Made by a program: the position numbers and the translations under genes | The notes under the pieces: model-generated | What the model was told of the DNA's origin: nothing | Databases searched by the model: none | Seen by the model: the letters and a program-made list of their open reading frames with translations, nothing else | Origin: Aminipila sp963524205 | Lineage (GTDB): Bacteria; Bacillota; Clostridia; Peptostreptococcales; Anaerovoracaceae | Reading direction: 5' to 3' | DNA length: 64,000 bases | Assembly: GCA_963524205.1 (NCBI GenBank) | Contig: CAURED010000006.1 | Span: forward strand, 113,459-177,458 | Part shown: piece by piece, positions 45,521 to 53,946 of the stretch | Layout of the letters: every line of letters begins with the position of its first letter | Position numbering within the stretch: the first letter of the stretch is position 1

Positions 45521-45549
45521 TTGACTTTATATTATCAATATGATAATAT
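45521..45549 (+). promoter_or_regulatory. Promoter and operator of the ABC transporter operon
   Basis: TTGACT, 17 bases and TAATAT with TATTATCA-ATA-TGATAATA at 45530-45548. Only the three central bases of the palindrome differ from the operator at 44883. Confidence 0.85.
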
Positions 45550-45582
45550 AATCAACATGATACAAATAAGGAGGTTTGTTTG

Positions 45583-45786
45583 ATGGAAATACTATTGGAT
45601 AATTTGCCAATCTTTATTCCAATTTTTGTTGCTCAAGTCGCTTTTGGCTTGATTGCTCTCGTTCATGTGTTGAAACACCCGCATTATCGCTTCGGAAATA
45701 AAATTATGTGGGCTTTCATTGTAATGCTCGTTAATATAATCGGTCCAATTGTCTATTTTATCTTTGGGAGGGGTGAAGAACAATGA
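45583..45786 (+). CDS. Two-helix PLDc_N-type membrane protein
   Basis: 67 aa from the ATG behind AAGGAGGTTTG. Two hydrophobic helices (about residues 10-30 and 43-60) around KHPHYRFGNKIMW match the small membrane domain that precedes phospholipase D-type nucleases and also occurs alone beside ABC exporters. It overlaps the ATPase gene by four bases (ATGA). Confidence 0.78.
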   Translation: MEILLDNLPIFIPIFVAQVAFGLIALVHVLKHPHYRFGNKIMWAFIVMLVNIIGPIVYFIFGRGEEQ

Positions 45787-46700
45787 ATGTACTTACCATC
45801 AATGGGTTGTCAAAAAATTTTGGGACACAAAAGATAATTGACAATCTAAATTTTTCCGTGCCTGAAGGTACTGTTTTCGGATTTATCGGGCAAAACGGCG
45901 CGGGTAAAACAACAACCATGAAAATGATATTGGGTCTACTGAAAGCTGATAGTGGAGAGATTACCATTTGTGGTCAAACCGTTAGTTATGGGCAGACAAA
46001 AACAAATCGGTATGTTGGATATTTGCCTGATGTGCCCGAATTTTATAATTATATGAAACCGCTTGAATACCTTACCCTTTGTGGCAAAATTTCGGGACTT
46101 ACCAAATCGGAAACCAAAGGTCGAAGTGATGAACTTCTATCCCTTGTGGGTCTTTATGGCGTAAAAAAACGTATTGGCGGTTTTTCACGTGGCATGAAAC
46201 AACGGCTTGGAATAGCGCAAGCCTTGCTGTCACGTCCCAAGTTGCTTATTTGTGATGAACCGACAAGTGCCCTTGACCCTGTTGGACGTAAAGAAATACT
46301 TGATATTCTTCAAAAAATCAAAGGCACGACAACTGTAGTTTTTTCAACGCATATTTTATCAGATGTAGAACGCATTTGTGACCACGTGGCAGTATTGCAT
46401 AAGGGCAATATTGCGGTCAGTGGGACGCTTTCCGAAATCAAAACCATGCACGGTAAAGATAGCCTTTGGTTAGAGTTTTCCAAAAATGAAGAAGTTAATG
46501 AATTCAAGGCTTGTGCGAAAATAATACCCCTGCTTCCTCATGCGGAAGAAAGGGGAACCGAAATCATTTTGCATGGTGCGGATATAGTCCATATTCAGAG
46601 TATCGTTATTTCTGTACTTGCAGAAACCGGCTTATGTCCATCAAAAATGGAAATAATGGAGCCGTCCCTTGAAAATCTGTTCCTGGAGGTGGTAATGTGA
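45783..46700 (+). CDS. ABC exporter ATP-binding protein
   Basis: 305-aa ATPase. The Walker A is GQNGAGKTTTMKM near residue 38, the signature FSRGMKQRLGIAQA near 134, Walker B LLICDEPTSALDP and the H loop FSTHILS. A C-terminal ~80-residue extension is typical of drug or bacteriocin exporters. It overlaps both neighbours and forms one operon with the permease. The substrate is unknown. Confidence 0.92.
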   Translation: MNVLTINGLSKNFGTQKIIDNLNFSVPEGTVFGFIGQNGAGKTTTMKMILGLLKADSGEITICGQTVSYGQTKTNRYVGYLPDVPEFYNYMKPLEYLTLCGKISGLTKSETKGRSDELLSLVGLYGVKKRIGGFSRGMKQRLGIAQALLSRPKLLICDEPTSALDPVGRKEILDILQKIKGTTTVVFSTHILSDVERICDHVAVLHKGNIAVSGTLSEIKTMHGKDSLWLEFSKNEEVNEFKACAKIIPLLPHAEERGTEIILHGADIVHIQSIVISVLAETGLCPSKMEIMEPSLENLFLEVVM

Positions 46701-47458
46701 GTGGGTTTATAGCATTTTCAAAAAAGGAAATCACGGAAAATACTCGGAATTACAGGCTGCTTATTATGCTCGTCATTTTTTTTGTCTTTGGTGTGACGAG
46801 TCCGGTGCTCGCAAAATTCACACCGCAGCTTATGGAAGCCGTTATGCCAAATCTTGCAGAAGCATTTGAGAATCCTTCCGCATTAGATTCGTGGACGCAG
46901 TTCTATAAAAATGTCTCGTCGCTTGGACTTAGTTTGACAATCATTCTTTTCAGCAGTTGTTTGTCCGGAGAATATGCCAAAGGTACACTCGCAATCATGT
47001 TGACAAAGGGATTGTCACGCCCGACTGTGATATTGTCAAAGTTTTCTGCTGCTGCGGCTATTTTAACCGTTAGTTATTGGATGTCTTTTGGTGTTGCCTA
47101 CGGCTATACAGCCTATCTCTGGCCGGGTGCTTCGTTACCGCATGTCTTTTTTGCAGCCTTTGCTGTGTGGATTGCAGGGTTACTATATTTATGTATCCTC
47201 ATGCTTGGCTGTGTACTGTTCCGGCAGGCATTTACAAGTATCCTCTTTTTGTTGGTAATAACGGTGATTATGGGATTGTTGGAACAGATAGAGCAAACCG
47301 CAGGGTATAGCCCAGTCATTTTAGTATCAAAAAATGTTGATTTGCTTTCTGGCGCGGTGACAGTCTCCTATTTTATAATACCACTTATTATTTCGGTATT
47401 TATGTCGGCTGCATTATTGATGATGTCTATTGTCGTATTCAATAAAAAGCAGTTATAG
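46697..47458 (+). CDS. ABC exporter permease
   Basis: 253-aa permease of the ABC-2 type with about six membrane helices (for example LLIMLVIFFVFGVTSPVLA). The GTG start lies inside the stop of the ATPase gene (ATGTGA), so translation is coupled. The large extracellular loop between the first two helices (about residues 40-75) is usual for exporters of this class. Likely forms a dimer with the ATPase. Confidence 0.88.
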   Translation: MSGFIAFSKKEITENTRNYRLLIMLVIFFVFGVTSPVLAKFTPQLMEAVMPNLAEAFENPSALDSWTQFYKNVSSLGLSLTIILFSSCLSGEYAKGTLAIMLTKGLSRPTVILSKFSAAAAILTVSYWMSFGVAYGYTAYLWPGASLPHVFFAAFAVWIAGLLYLCILMLGCVLFRQAFTSILFLLVITVIMGLLEQIEQTAGYSPVILVSKNVDLLSGAVTVSYFIIPLIISVFMSAALLMMSIVVFNKKQL

Positions 47459-47592
47459 CAAATAGTTTTTAATTGAAGCTGCTATTAACAGAACTAATAA
47501 CTTGTACCTAGATAAAATAATAAAAAGTTACTTATTTGCACAAATTAGATGGAATGATTCTACTAAGGAATTCTAGATGTTATACCAGAGAC

Positions 47593-47842
47593 ATTAGAGG
47601 TACTATGGGTTTTTTGCAGTACGGTTACTGAACATTGTAGGGCACAATCTGACATTGATCTTTGTCTTATTGGAAATACTACAACAGATGAAGAAAAATT
47701 GATATTTACAGCTCCAGATAGTGCTGTCGACATTATAAAAGAAACGCCAGAGGGATTTTTACGAGAACAAAAAATTAAGGGAAGTATATATAAGGAAGTT
47801 AAAAAAAAAGGTTTAATGATTTATAAGAAATCTACTGATTGA
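47593..47842 (+). pseudogene. MNT-type nucleotidyltransferase remnant
   Basis: A frame without start contains TVTEHCRAQSDIDLCLIGNT, reminiscent of the GS-x10-DxD active site of minimal nucleotidyltransferases but with the GS pair lost. It reads on to KKKGLMIYKKSTD and a stop at 47842. Together with the following HEPN fragment it is the relic of an MNT/HEPN toxin-antitoxin pair. Confidence 0.6.
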
Positions 47843-48059
47843 AGCAAGAGGCTTTGCAGGAGTGGAACATAATATTTACAAATTAACACAGGAGGCTGAT
47901 GGTGAAAAAATAATGATTCCAGGATGGGTAAAAGAAGGCGATTATGAATTATCATCATGGGCAACTACTATAAGATATAATTCCAATTTTAAAACAGATA
48001 GAGATAAAATAAAAGAATACAATAAGAATCTTTCAGAATGGATAAATTCACTAAAGTAA
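47841..48059 (+). pseudogene. HEPN-domain remnant
   Basis: The C-terminal ~70 residues of a HEPN-like protein: EARGFAGVEHNIYKL, then IPGWVKEGDYELSSW and a final helix. The N-terminal helices, including the RX4-6H motif, are missing. A GTG at 47862 could start a 65-aa peptide but has no ribosome binding site. Confidence 0.55.
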
Positions 48060-48188
48060 ATTTATATACAAATCTCAGATTGCGGTCTTGGATTTTTATT
48101 TTTGTAATGTTTTGAAGTCAAGTCTTTTTATGAAATAAATATTGGAGTATACTTTCCTATGTGAACTTATGGATGGAGGAAATAGGAA

Positions 48189-48296
48189 ATGATTAAGTGT
48201 ACACATTGCATGAGGTATTTTGTTATGGACTTGAATTCTGCTGTGGAAAATGGCTATGTGAAATGCCCACACTGCGGGGAAATGGTAAAGCTGTAG
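48189..48296 (+). CDS. 35-aa zinc-ribbon peptide
   Basis: Starts with ATG behind GGAGG. CTHCMRYF at the N-terminus and CPHCGEMVKL at the C-terminus give the four-cysteine ribbon of a very small metal-binding protein. Intact start, stop and ribosome binding site argue for a real gene; its partner is unknown. Confidence 0.6.
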   Translation: MIKCTHCMRYFVMDLNSAVENGYVKCPHCGEMVKL

Positions 48297-48645
48297 AAAA
48301 ATTATTTGGCAAAGTGGATGAAAGTACTGCTTTAAAATATGTAATTTATAATTATGTGTTTTAAAACAGTGCTTTTTAATTGAGGGAATGACATAGCGCG
48401 TCGAAATGTGTCGAAAAAGAAAAGAGGACAAGAGGGGAAAAAGTAGAATAATGGAAGTATACTTATAATATGGTAGAATTCATGAACAGATTTTAAACTT
48501 TAGCAATTAATAACTGAAATATACACATTAGCCAAGTAATTGGATGAGTGTATAAGTTCATGGAATAGCAATAATCAGCAATTGGAGAAACAGGTGTCAA
48601 TGTTTATTAGATAGACAAGTGGTAAAGGATGTGTAACCCGGATTA
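48297..48645. other. Degraded non-coding stretch
   Basis: No credible gene. The last ~90 bases resemble the leader of the glyoxalase gene at 51200-51300 (for example AGACAAGTGGTAAAGGAT against AGACAAATGGTAACGGAT). Confidence 0.5.
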
Positions 48646-48783
48646 GCTAAAATCGTCAAAGAACCGCAGGAGGTTTTTTGGGGTGGATACCACGCATATT
48701 TTTCTGACTTAGATGGTTATTATTGGGAAGTTGCTTGGGGGCCTGATTTTAAGTTCGATGATAATGGTATGTTGATATTTTAG
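48646..48783 (+). pseudogene. 3' fragment duplicate of the VOC/glyoxalase gene
   Basis: 46 codons (AKIVKEPQEVFWGGYHAYFS, to the end) that match the last part of the gene at 51350-51781 almost base for base, including the sequence just after the stop. With the leader-like DNA before it, this is a copy of that cassette with an internal deletion of most of the gene. Confidence 0.9.
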
Positions 48784-49061
48784 TAAAGCTGCAATTCTAT
48801 TGTTAACATCAATTGCTTATTAGGCTAAAACATGGTAGCTTTGCAGCAAATGTGAGTTGCGCATTATGTTTATAACACGCTGATAAACAGCTAATAAAGG
48901 TATACTGAAGAGAAGTAATGGATTCTTGTAGCGGAATATTCCAAAGATAAATTCCAATTTAGTGAGTAATCCACTTTTTATAATGAGCATAAAGCGGGTC
49001 ATTTTACCTAGATAGATGAGATTTTAGTAATGTTTACACTACGTAATTGAAAGGATAAAAT

Positions 49062-49529
49062 TTGGCTTATGTTAAAATATCCGATTCTGTCGGAATGAAA
49101 AAAGTAATGATTTTTGCTGAGGGTACAATTTTAAAACCCAAAGCATGGCTTTACCTATACAACCATAATGGCTATATACCCATTGGAATGGCAGTTGACA
49201 TTATTAAAGGTTGGCAACAGCAAGGGGCGGATATAACCTACTGCACTTCACGCAGAGGAAAACAGGCAGAAGAAATAGCGGCATTGCTCGTAAAATATGG
49301 ATTTGTTGGATCAAAGCTTTATTATAGGGAAAAGGGACAAAAGTATAAGGATATTATTGAGGTGGTTCGCCCAGATGTTTTGATTGAAGATGACTGCAAG
49401 AGCATTGGTGGCAGTTGGCAGATGTGTATCACTTATGTTCAGCCCCAAATTAAAAAGACAATCAAATCTATTGTTGTGAAAGAATTTAAAGGAATAGATT
49501 ATTTGCCGCATATTGTGCACGAGCTTTGA
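49062..49529 (+). CDS. HAD-like fold protein with altered motif I
   Basis: 155 aa from a TTG behind AAAGGA (an ATG at 49095 would give 144 aa). The fold markers are motif I in altered form (VMIFAEGTILKP, lacking the two aspartates of DxDxT), TYCTSRRGKQAEEI as motif II, and VLIEDDCKSIGG as motif IV. Without the nucleophilic Asp, phosphatase activity is doubtful; it may bind a ligand or use another chemistry. First intact gene of the accessory array. Confidence 0.55.
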   Translation: MAYVKISDSVGMKKVMIFAEGTILKPKAWLYLYNHNGYIPIGMAVDIIKGWQQQGADITYCTSRRGKQAEEIAALLVKYGFVGSKLYYREKGQKYKDIIEVVRPDVLIEDDCKSIGGSWQMCITYVQPQIKKTIKSIVVKEFKGIDYLPHIVHEL

Positions 49530-49680
49530 TGAAAACTTACAGCATACCCGCCAACAAATTTGAACTTCCAATTATGTTTATGAAATGAATGAAACAATAG
49601 AAGGCTAAGACTTAGAAATTTGAATTTATTGAGCGGTTTTGAACCAAGGGTACTTATACTTTTGAAGAAAGGATTTTTAT

Positions 49681-50076
49681 ATGTTTACTAATAAACTTGA
49701 TATAATCGAAAAATATGAACCGGCAAGCCATGATTCTATAGTGGCGGCTGAAAAAGAAATCGAGCAAAGAATTCCCCAAATATATCAGGAATTTCTAAAT
49801 ATAATGAATGGCGCTTGTATGAATCTATGTATTTTATATGGGACAGATGACCTTGTTGAAATGTATAAATGTAATGAGTTTTCGGAATATGCCCCCGAAT
49901 ATATAAGCATCGGCAACGACAACGGTGATTGTGAACTAATTATAAAAGCGGAGCCAGATGCGGTTTTTTGTGGATGGTTAGATGCGGGAGCAATCGGAAG
50001 TGCCAAGCCAGAAGTATGGTTTGATTTTACGAAATGGGTGGAAAAAGGATGTCCTATGGATGATAAAGAATTATAA
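49681..50076 (+). CDS. SMI1/KNR4 family protein
   Basis: 131 aa with the SMI1/KNR4 (SUKH) fold: EKYEPASHDSIVAAEKEIEQ, IPQIYQEFLNIMNGA at residues 30-45, then the strand-rich end. In bacteria this family often supplies immunity to polymorphic toxins. No toxin gene is adjacent, so it may be an orphan immunity protein. The start follows GAAAGGATTTTT. Confidence 0.78.
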   Translation: MFTNKLDIIEKYEPASHDSIVAAEKEIEQRIPQIYQEFLNIMNGACMNLCILYGTDDLVEMYKCNEFSEYAPEYISIGNDNGDCELIIKAEPDAVFCGWLDAGAIGSAKPEVWFDFTKWVEKGCPMDDKEL

Positions 50077-50179
50077 ACATGATAGGAACACTAAAAATTC
50101 CAAATTGTAGAGATGGATAACTTCCCATTATGTTTAGCAAATATATCTTTATTAAAAAAGTGAGAGGGAGATATTTCAA

Positions 50180-50647
50180 ATGGAAAATAAGGGAGTTAGT
50201 TTTCAAATCCCTAATGAATACGGGAATTCTCTTTCGTATTTATTAGAGCCTCTGCCATATAGCGACTATCTGTGGTTAATTGATTATCATGAGATATATC
50301 TATTACATGGTGACGAATTTATTAATCAGCCTATGTTTACCGAGGATTTATTAAATGGAAATGAATTATATAATATTGCAAAAGATAATAGGTATTATAT
50401 GATTTTTGTTACCTTAATGGCATTTAATAAAGGGGAGAATATTCAACGTATATCAAATTACAAAGAATTCATAGAGAGCGACTGCAAAATATTTCTTACA
50501 GTATATGATTGTTCTGGTGTCATTTTTTTGAGTAAAGATATTCAATTAATATCGATGATGTACAGTTATGCTCAGTCAAAAGGATATGAAGATGTAAATT
50601 ATATTAGTGAAAAAGAATTAATTGAAGGAATCTGTAGATTGTCATGA
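50180..50647 (+). CDS. Hypothetical protein, 155 aa
   Basis: Starts with ATG behind GAGAGGGAG. Soluble, acidic and rich in Tyr (YSDYLWLIDYHEIYLLHGDE). The fold is not recognised; small single-domain immunity proteins look similar. Its last five codons and the DNA after it are repeated at 57112-57179. Confidence 0.7.
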   Translation: MENKGVSFQIPNEYGNSLSYLLEPLPYSDYLWLIDYHEIYLLHGDEFINQPMFTEDLLNGNELYNIAKDNRYYMIFVTLMAFNKGENIQRISNYKEFIESDCKIFLTVYDCSGVIFLSKDIQLISMMYSYAQSKGYEDVNYISEKELIEGICRLS

Positions 50648-50777
50648 TCTGAAATTAACTTACAGAATCAACTTCCCATTATGTTTATGCTGGACTAGTA
50701 TATTACATAGATAACATGAAATTCCTTGTTTAAACATAATTAAACTAAAGAAAATTTATATTATGTGAGGTGCTATT

Positions 50778-51158
50778 ATGATTAAAAATAATTCAGAAGT
50801 TGATAATTATATCTCTACGCTTCCAGAGGTTGAAAGAGATTGGATGATTTATTTTATCAACTATATGCGAGAAAACCATTCAGAATTAGAAGAAGTTATT
50901 TCATTCAAAATGCCAACATATAAACTTGGCAGTGGTAAACTCAGAAATTATATTGCATTTTCACCTGCTAAAAATCATTTTTCCATGCACTCAATGGATT
51001 TCGAATATATTGCTATGTTAAAAGAAGAACTTTCAAATCCAGGAAAAGGCAAAGGATGTGTAAATGTAAACTATTCCAAAAAAGATGAAAGAAAAATATT
51101 GATTAAAGGAATTGAAGATATAATAAAGCGCAAGAAGTTAGCGACATACGGAAATTGA
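50778..51158 (+). CDS. DUF1801 / YdhG-like protein
   Basis: 126 aa of the DUF1801 type: YISTLPEVERDWMIYFINY, then EEVISFKMPTYKL and the ISFSP-like YIAFSPAKNHFSMH, ending in a lysine-rich helix. The function of the family is unknown; structures resemble a ligand-binding alpha/beta fold. The ATG follows GAGGTG. A single-gene unit within the array. Confidence 0.82.
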   Translation: MIKNNSEVDNYISTLPEVERDWMIYFINYMRENHSELEEVISFKMPTYKLGSGKLRNYIAFSPAKNHFSMHSMDFEYIAMLKEELSNPGKGKGCVNVNYSKKDERKILIKGIEDIIKRKKLATYGN

Positions 51159-51349
51159 GCATTAGCTGTAGCTGATTGAATTTCTTCTAATGTTTAAGCT
51201 GGCCAGCTCATTACTTTGATAATAAGCAATATTGCAAAGGAGAAAATAATGAAGAGCTTTATAGACAAATGGTAACGGATTTGTAACGCGGACTATTATT
51301 TATAAAACAGAAAACGGATTAGAATTTATATTACAGGGAGGTACTATGA

Positions 51350-51781
51350 ATGAATAAGATTACTTGTATTTGTTTAGGCGTAAGAAACATGGGAAAAGCT
51401 ATTCAATTTTACAGGGATAGGTTAGGGTTTCAAACAGAGGAAAAGGACAATAGCCCCAAGGTTGTATTCTTTAATACACCCGGCACAAAGTTTGAGCTCT
51501 TCCCCTTGGACTTACTAGCTGAAGATATTAGTAAAGAAGCCCCACCGAAAATATCCAGCGGGTTTGGTGGAATCACATTAACCTATAATGTTGAACACAA
51601 AGAAGACGTTGAAAAAGTAATTGAAGTGGCCAGAAACGCAGGAGCTAAAATCGTCAAAGAACCGCAGGAGGTTTTTTGGGGTGGATACCACGCATATTTT
51701 TCTGACTTGGATGGTTATTATTGGGAAGTTGCTTGGGGTCCTGATTTTAAGTTCGATGATAACGGTATGTTGATATTTTAG
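51350..51781 (+). CDS. VOC-family (glyoxalase-like) protein
   Basis: 143 aa in two beta-alpha-beta-beta-beta units: CICLGVRNMGKAIQFYRDRL at the N-terminus and HAYFSDLDGYYWEVAWGP at the C-terminus. This is the vicinal-oxygen-chelate fold of glyoxalase I, dioxygenases and antibiotic-binding proteins; the reaction is not known. GGGAGG precedes the ATG. Its 3' end exists a second time at 48646. Confidence 0.88.
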   Translation: MNKITCICLGVRNMGKAIQFYRDRLGFQTEEKDNSPKVVFFNTPGTKFELFPLDLLAEDISKEAPPKISSGFGGITLTYNVEHKEDVEKVIEVARNAGAKIVKEPQEVFWGGYHAYFSDLDGYYWEVAWGPDFKFDDNGMLIF

Positions 51782-51823
51782 CAAAGCTGCAATTTTATAT
51801 TTCCAGAGGGAGGACTATTTCAA

Positions 51824-52705
51824 ATGTACGAGTTAATTCAAGTCAGCAAAAACAGTTATTATGTTCAAAGCCCTGCAAAGATCGGTATTGTTAAACTCAA
51901 CGAGACAGATGTATGTCTGATTGACAGTGGAAGTGACAAGGATGCAGGACGAAAGGTCAGGCAGACACTAGAAGCTAACAACTGGCGACTTATTGCAATA
52001 TATAATACGCATTCCAATGCTGATCATATCGGTGGCAATAAATATTTGCAAAATCAAACCGGATGCAAAATTTATGCTCCGGGTATTGACTGTGACTTTA
52101 CAAATCATCCGCTGTTGGAACCGTCTTTTTTGTATGGTGGATTTCCACCAAAGGACTTGCGGCACAAGTTCCTGATGGCTCAGGAAAGCAATGCAGAATA
52201 TCTTACGGAGAATGTGCTTCCAGAGGGTATGAGTGTTCTGCATCTTCCCGGCCATTTTTTTGATATGGTGGGCTTCAGGGATGCGGATAATGTCGTTTAT
52301 CTGGCAGACTGTTTGTCAAGTGAAGAAACGCTGCAAAAATACCAAATAGGATTTATTTACGATGTTGCAGCATATCTTGAGACACTACAAATGGTAAAAA
52401 CATTAAACGCAGCGATTTTCGTTCCTGCCCATGCAGAAGCAACAGAGAATATTGCTCCACTCGCTCAAATTAACATTGATAAAGTTCATGATATAGCGTA
52501 TAAGATACTGGAAATATGCCAAGAACCGATTCAGTTTGAAAAGGTCTTACAGATACTTTTTAACGAATATAATCTTACAATGAATTTCGAACAATATGTA
52601 TTAGTTGGCAGCACCGTGCGTTCTTATCTTTCATGGTTAAGAGATACCGAACGAATAGAAGTGCTTTTTAAAGCTGGACAATTACTTTGGAAAACCATTC
52701 AATAG
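51824..52705 (+). CDS. Metallo-beta-lactamase fold hydrolase
   Basis: 293 aa. The zinc-binding sequence NTHSNADHIGGN (HxHxDH-type, with first His replaced by context HSNADH) lies near residue 63, then LPGHFFDMVGF and LADCL provide further ligands, and FVPAHAE supplies the last His. A C-terminal ~80-residue helical domain resembles a winged helix. Likely a hydrolase of thioester or lactone-like substrates; not a resistance beta-lactamase. The start follows GAGGGAGG. Confidence 0.85.
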   Translation: MYELIQVSKNSYYVQSPAKIGIVKLNETDVCLIDSGSDKDAGRKVRQTLEANNWRLIAIYNTHSNADHIGGNKYLQNQTGCKIYAPGIDCDFTNHPLLEPSFLYGGFPPKDLRHKFLMAQESNAEYLTENVLPEGMSVLHLPGHFFDMVGFRDADNVVYLADCLSSEETLQKYQIGFIYDVAAYLETLQMVKTLNAAIFVPAHAEATENIAPLAQINIDKVHDIAYKILEICQEPIQFEKVLQILFNEYNLTMNFEQYVLVGSTVRSYLSWLRDTERIEVLFKAGQLLWKTIQ

Positions 52706-52771
52706 GCCTGGCTATTTATAAGACGCAAATAATTAAACAAAAATAATAATATTGAGAGGACTATATTGAAG

Positions 52772-53257
52772 ATGAATAAGGAAGATACTTATGCACTATT
52801 AGATTCATATCATATTGTTTATGAGCCGTATGAACATGATGCAGCATATACCATTGAAGATTTAGATGAAATGAATATTCCACATAAAGAATGGATTGTC
52901 AAGAATCTGTTTTTGCGGGACGATAAAAAAAGAAATTACTATCTTGTTACCATCCCAGGTTATAAAACAATCGACCTAAAAGGGCTCAGTGAAAAAATCC
53001 CAAGCCGTAATCTGAGTTTTGCCAATGAAGAGTCCCTTTTTGAACTGTTGGCATTGAAAAAGGGACATGTAACACCTTTTGGAATATTAAATAATACACA
53101 GAAAAATGTCATTGTAGTATTCGATAAGATCTTACAAGGACAGAAGATTGGTATTCATCCCATGGAAAATACTGCAACTGTTTTTCTTGATTTTGAAAAT
53201 GTTGTAAAGCTGATTGAGGAGCATGGAAATCCTGTTGTTATGTGCGATATTGATTAG
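52772..53257 (+). CDS. YbaK/ProX-type aminoacyl-tRNA deacylase
   Basis: 161 aa. The YbaK fold shows in EPYEHDAAYTIEDLDEM, KNLFLRDDKKRNYYLVTIPG, the catalytic-lysine region and VTPFGILNN followed by HPMENTATVFLDF. By homology it removes alanine mischarged on tRNA-Pro (PrdX/ProX). The ATG at 52772 follows GAGAGGA. Not part of an operon. Confidence 0.9.
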   Translation: MNKEDTYALLDSYHIVYEPYEHDAAYTIEDLDEMNIPHKEWIVKNLFLRDDKKRNYYLVTIPGYKTIDLKGLSEKIPSRNLSFANEESLFELLALKKGHVTPFGILNNTQKNVIVVFDKILQGQKIGIHPMENTATVFLDFENVVKLIEEHGNPVVMCDID

Positions 53258-53404
53258 CATTGATAAACTGTGCAGACCAGCAATTATCCATATTTGAGCC
53301 TAAGACAATTTGAACTTCCCATAATGTTTATGATAGGTAACCGTAGTATAATCAATTTGAATTACGTGGGCATTTATTTTGCAGAGCAGAAAGAAGGTGT
53401 GACA

Positions 53405-53632
53405 ATGAAAAAAGATAAAGGCTTTGAAATCTGTTATTGGAATTTAAGTTACAGAAGAAAATTTATTAGAACCTTATGGATAACTCCATTTGCTATCTTT
53501 GCGTGCTTGTTGGTTTGGCATGTTTATCATTTCAAAATATTAACTGTTGGATACTCTATAATAATAACTGTAGTTGGAGTTATTCAAGCGATATATACAT
53601 ATAGGAAATCGAAAAATGAGTTGCTGGAATGA
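53405..53632 (+). CDS. Small membrane protein
   Basis: 75 aa from the ATG behind AGAAGGTGTG; the upstream frame contains the array motif and is not coding. Two hydrophobic helices (about residues 20-38 and 42-62) with an aromatic N-terminus. The family is unknown. Confidence 0.6.
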   Translation: MKKDKGFEICYWNLSYRRKFIRTLWITPFAIFACLLVWHVYHFKILTVGYSIIITVVGVIQAIYTYRKSKNELLE

Positions 53633-53889
53633 GCTAATTGTTGAGTAAAGAGTTTTTACTGGTAAAAAATGAAGAATTCCAATATATAATGAATAATATG
53701 ATTGTTGATAACGGTATTCAATTAGTAGATATGATTTATTTGAGTAAGACTTTATAACGGATTTGTATTGACAGCAGCTTGTATTTTACGTAAAGATAGG
53801 AAATTGCGTGCCTGGCACATAGGCAATCAATTTATTGAGGAAAACTGCAGTTACAGAGAAAAAGGAGGGAGAAAGTGTGAAAATTAACA
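53633..53889. other. Non-coding DNA before the IS element
   Basis: Contains a short AACGGATTTGTA piece like the leaders at 48625 and 51275 and no gene. It probably was the leader of the GNAT gene now on the other side of the IS insertion. Confidence 0.45.
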
Positions 53890-53946
53890 CTGTAGGCAGG
53901 GCATTACAAAAAAGCCCCTGAGAATGATTTATTAAAAATAAGAAAA

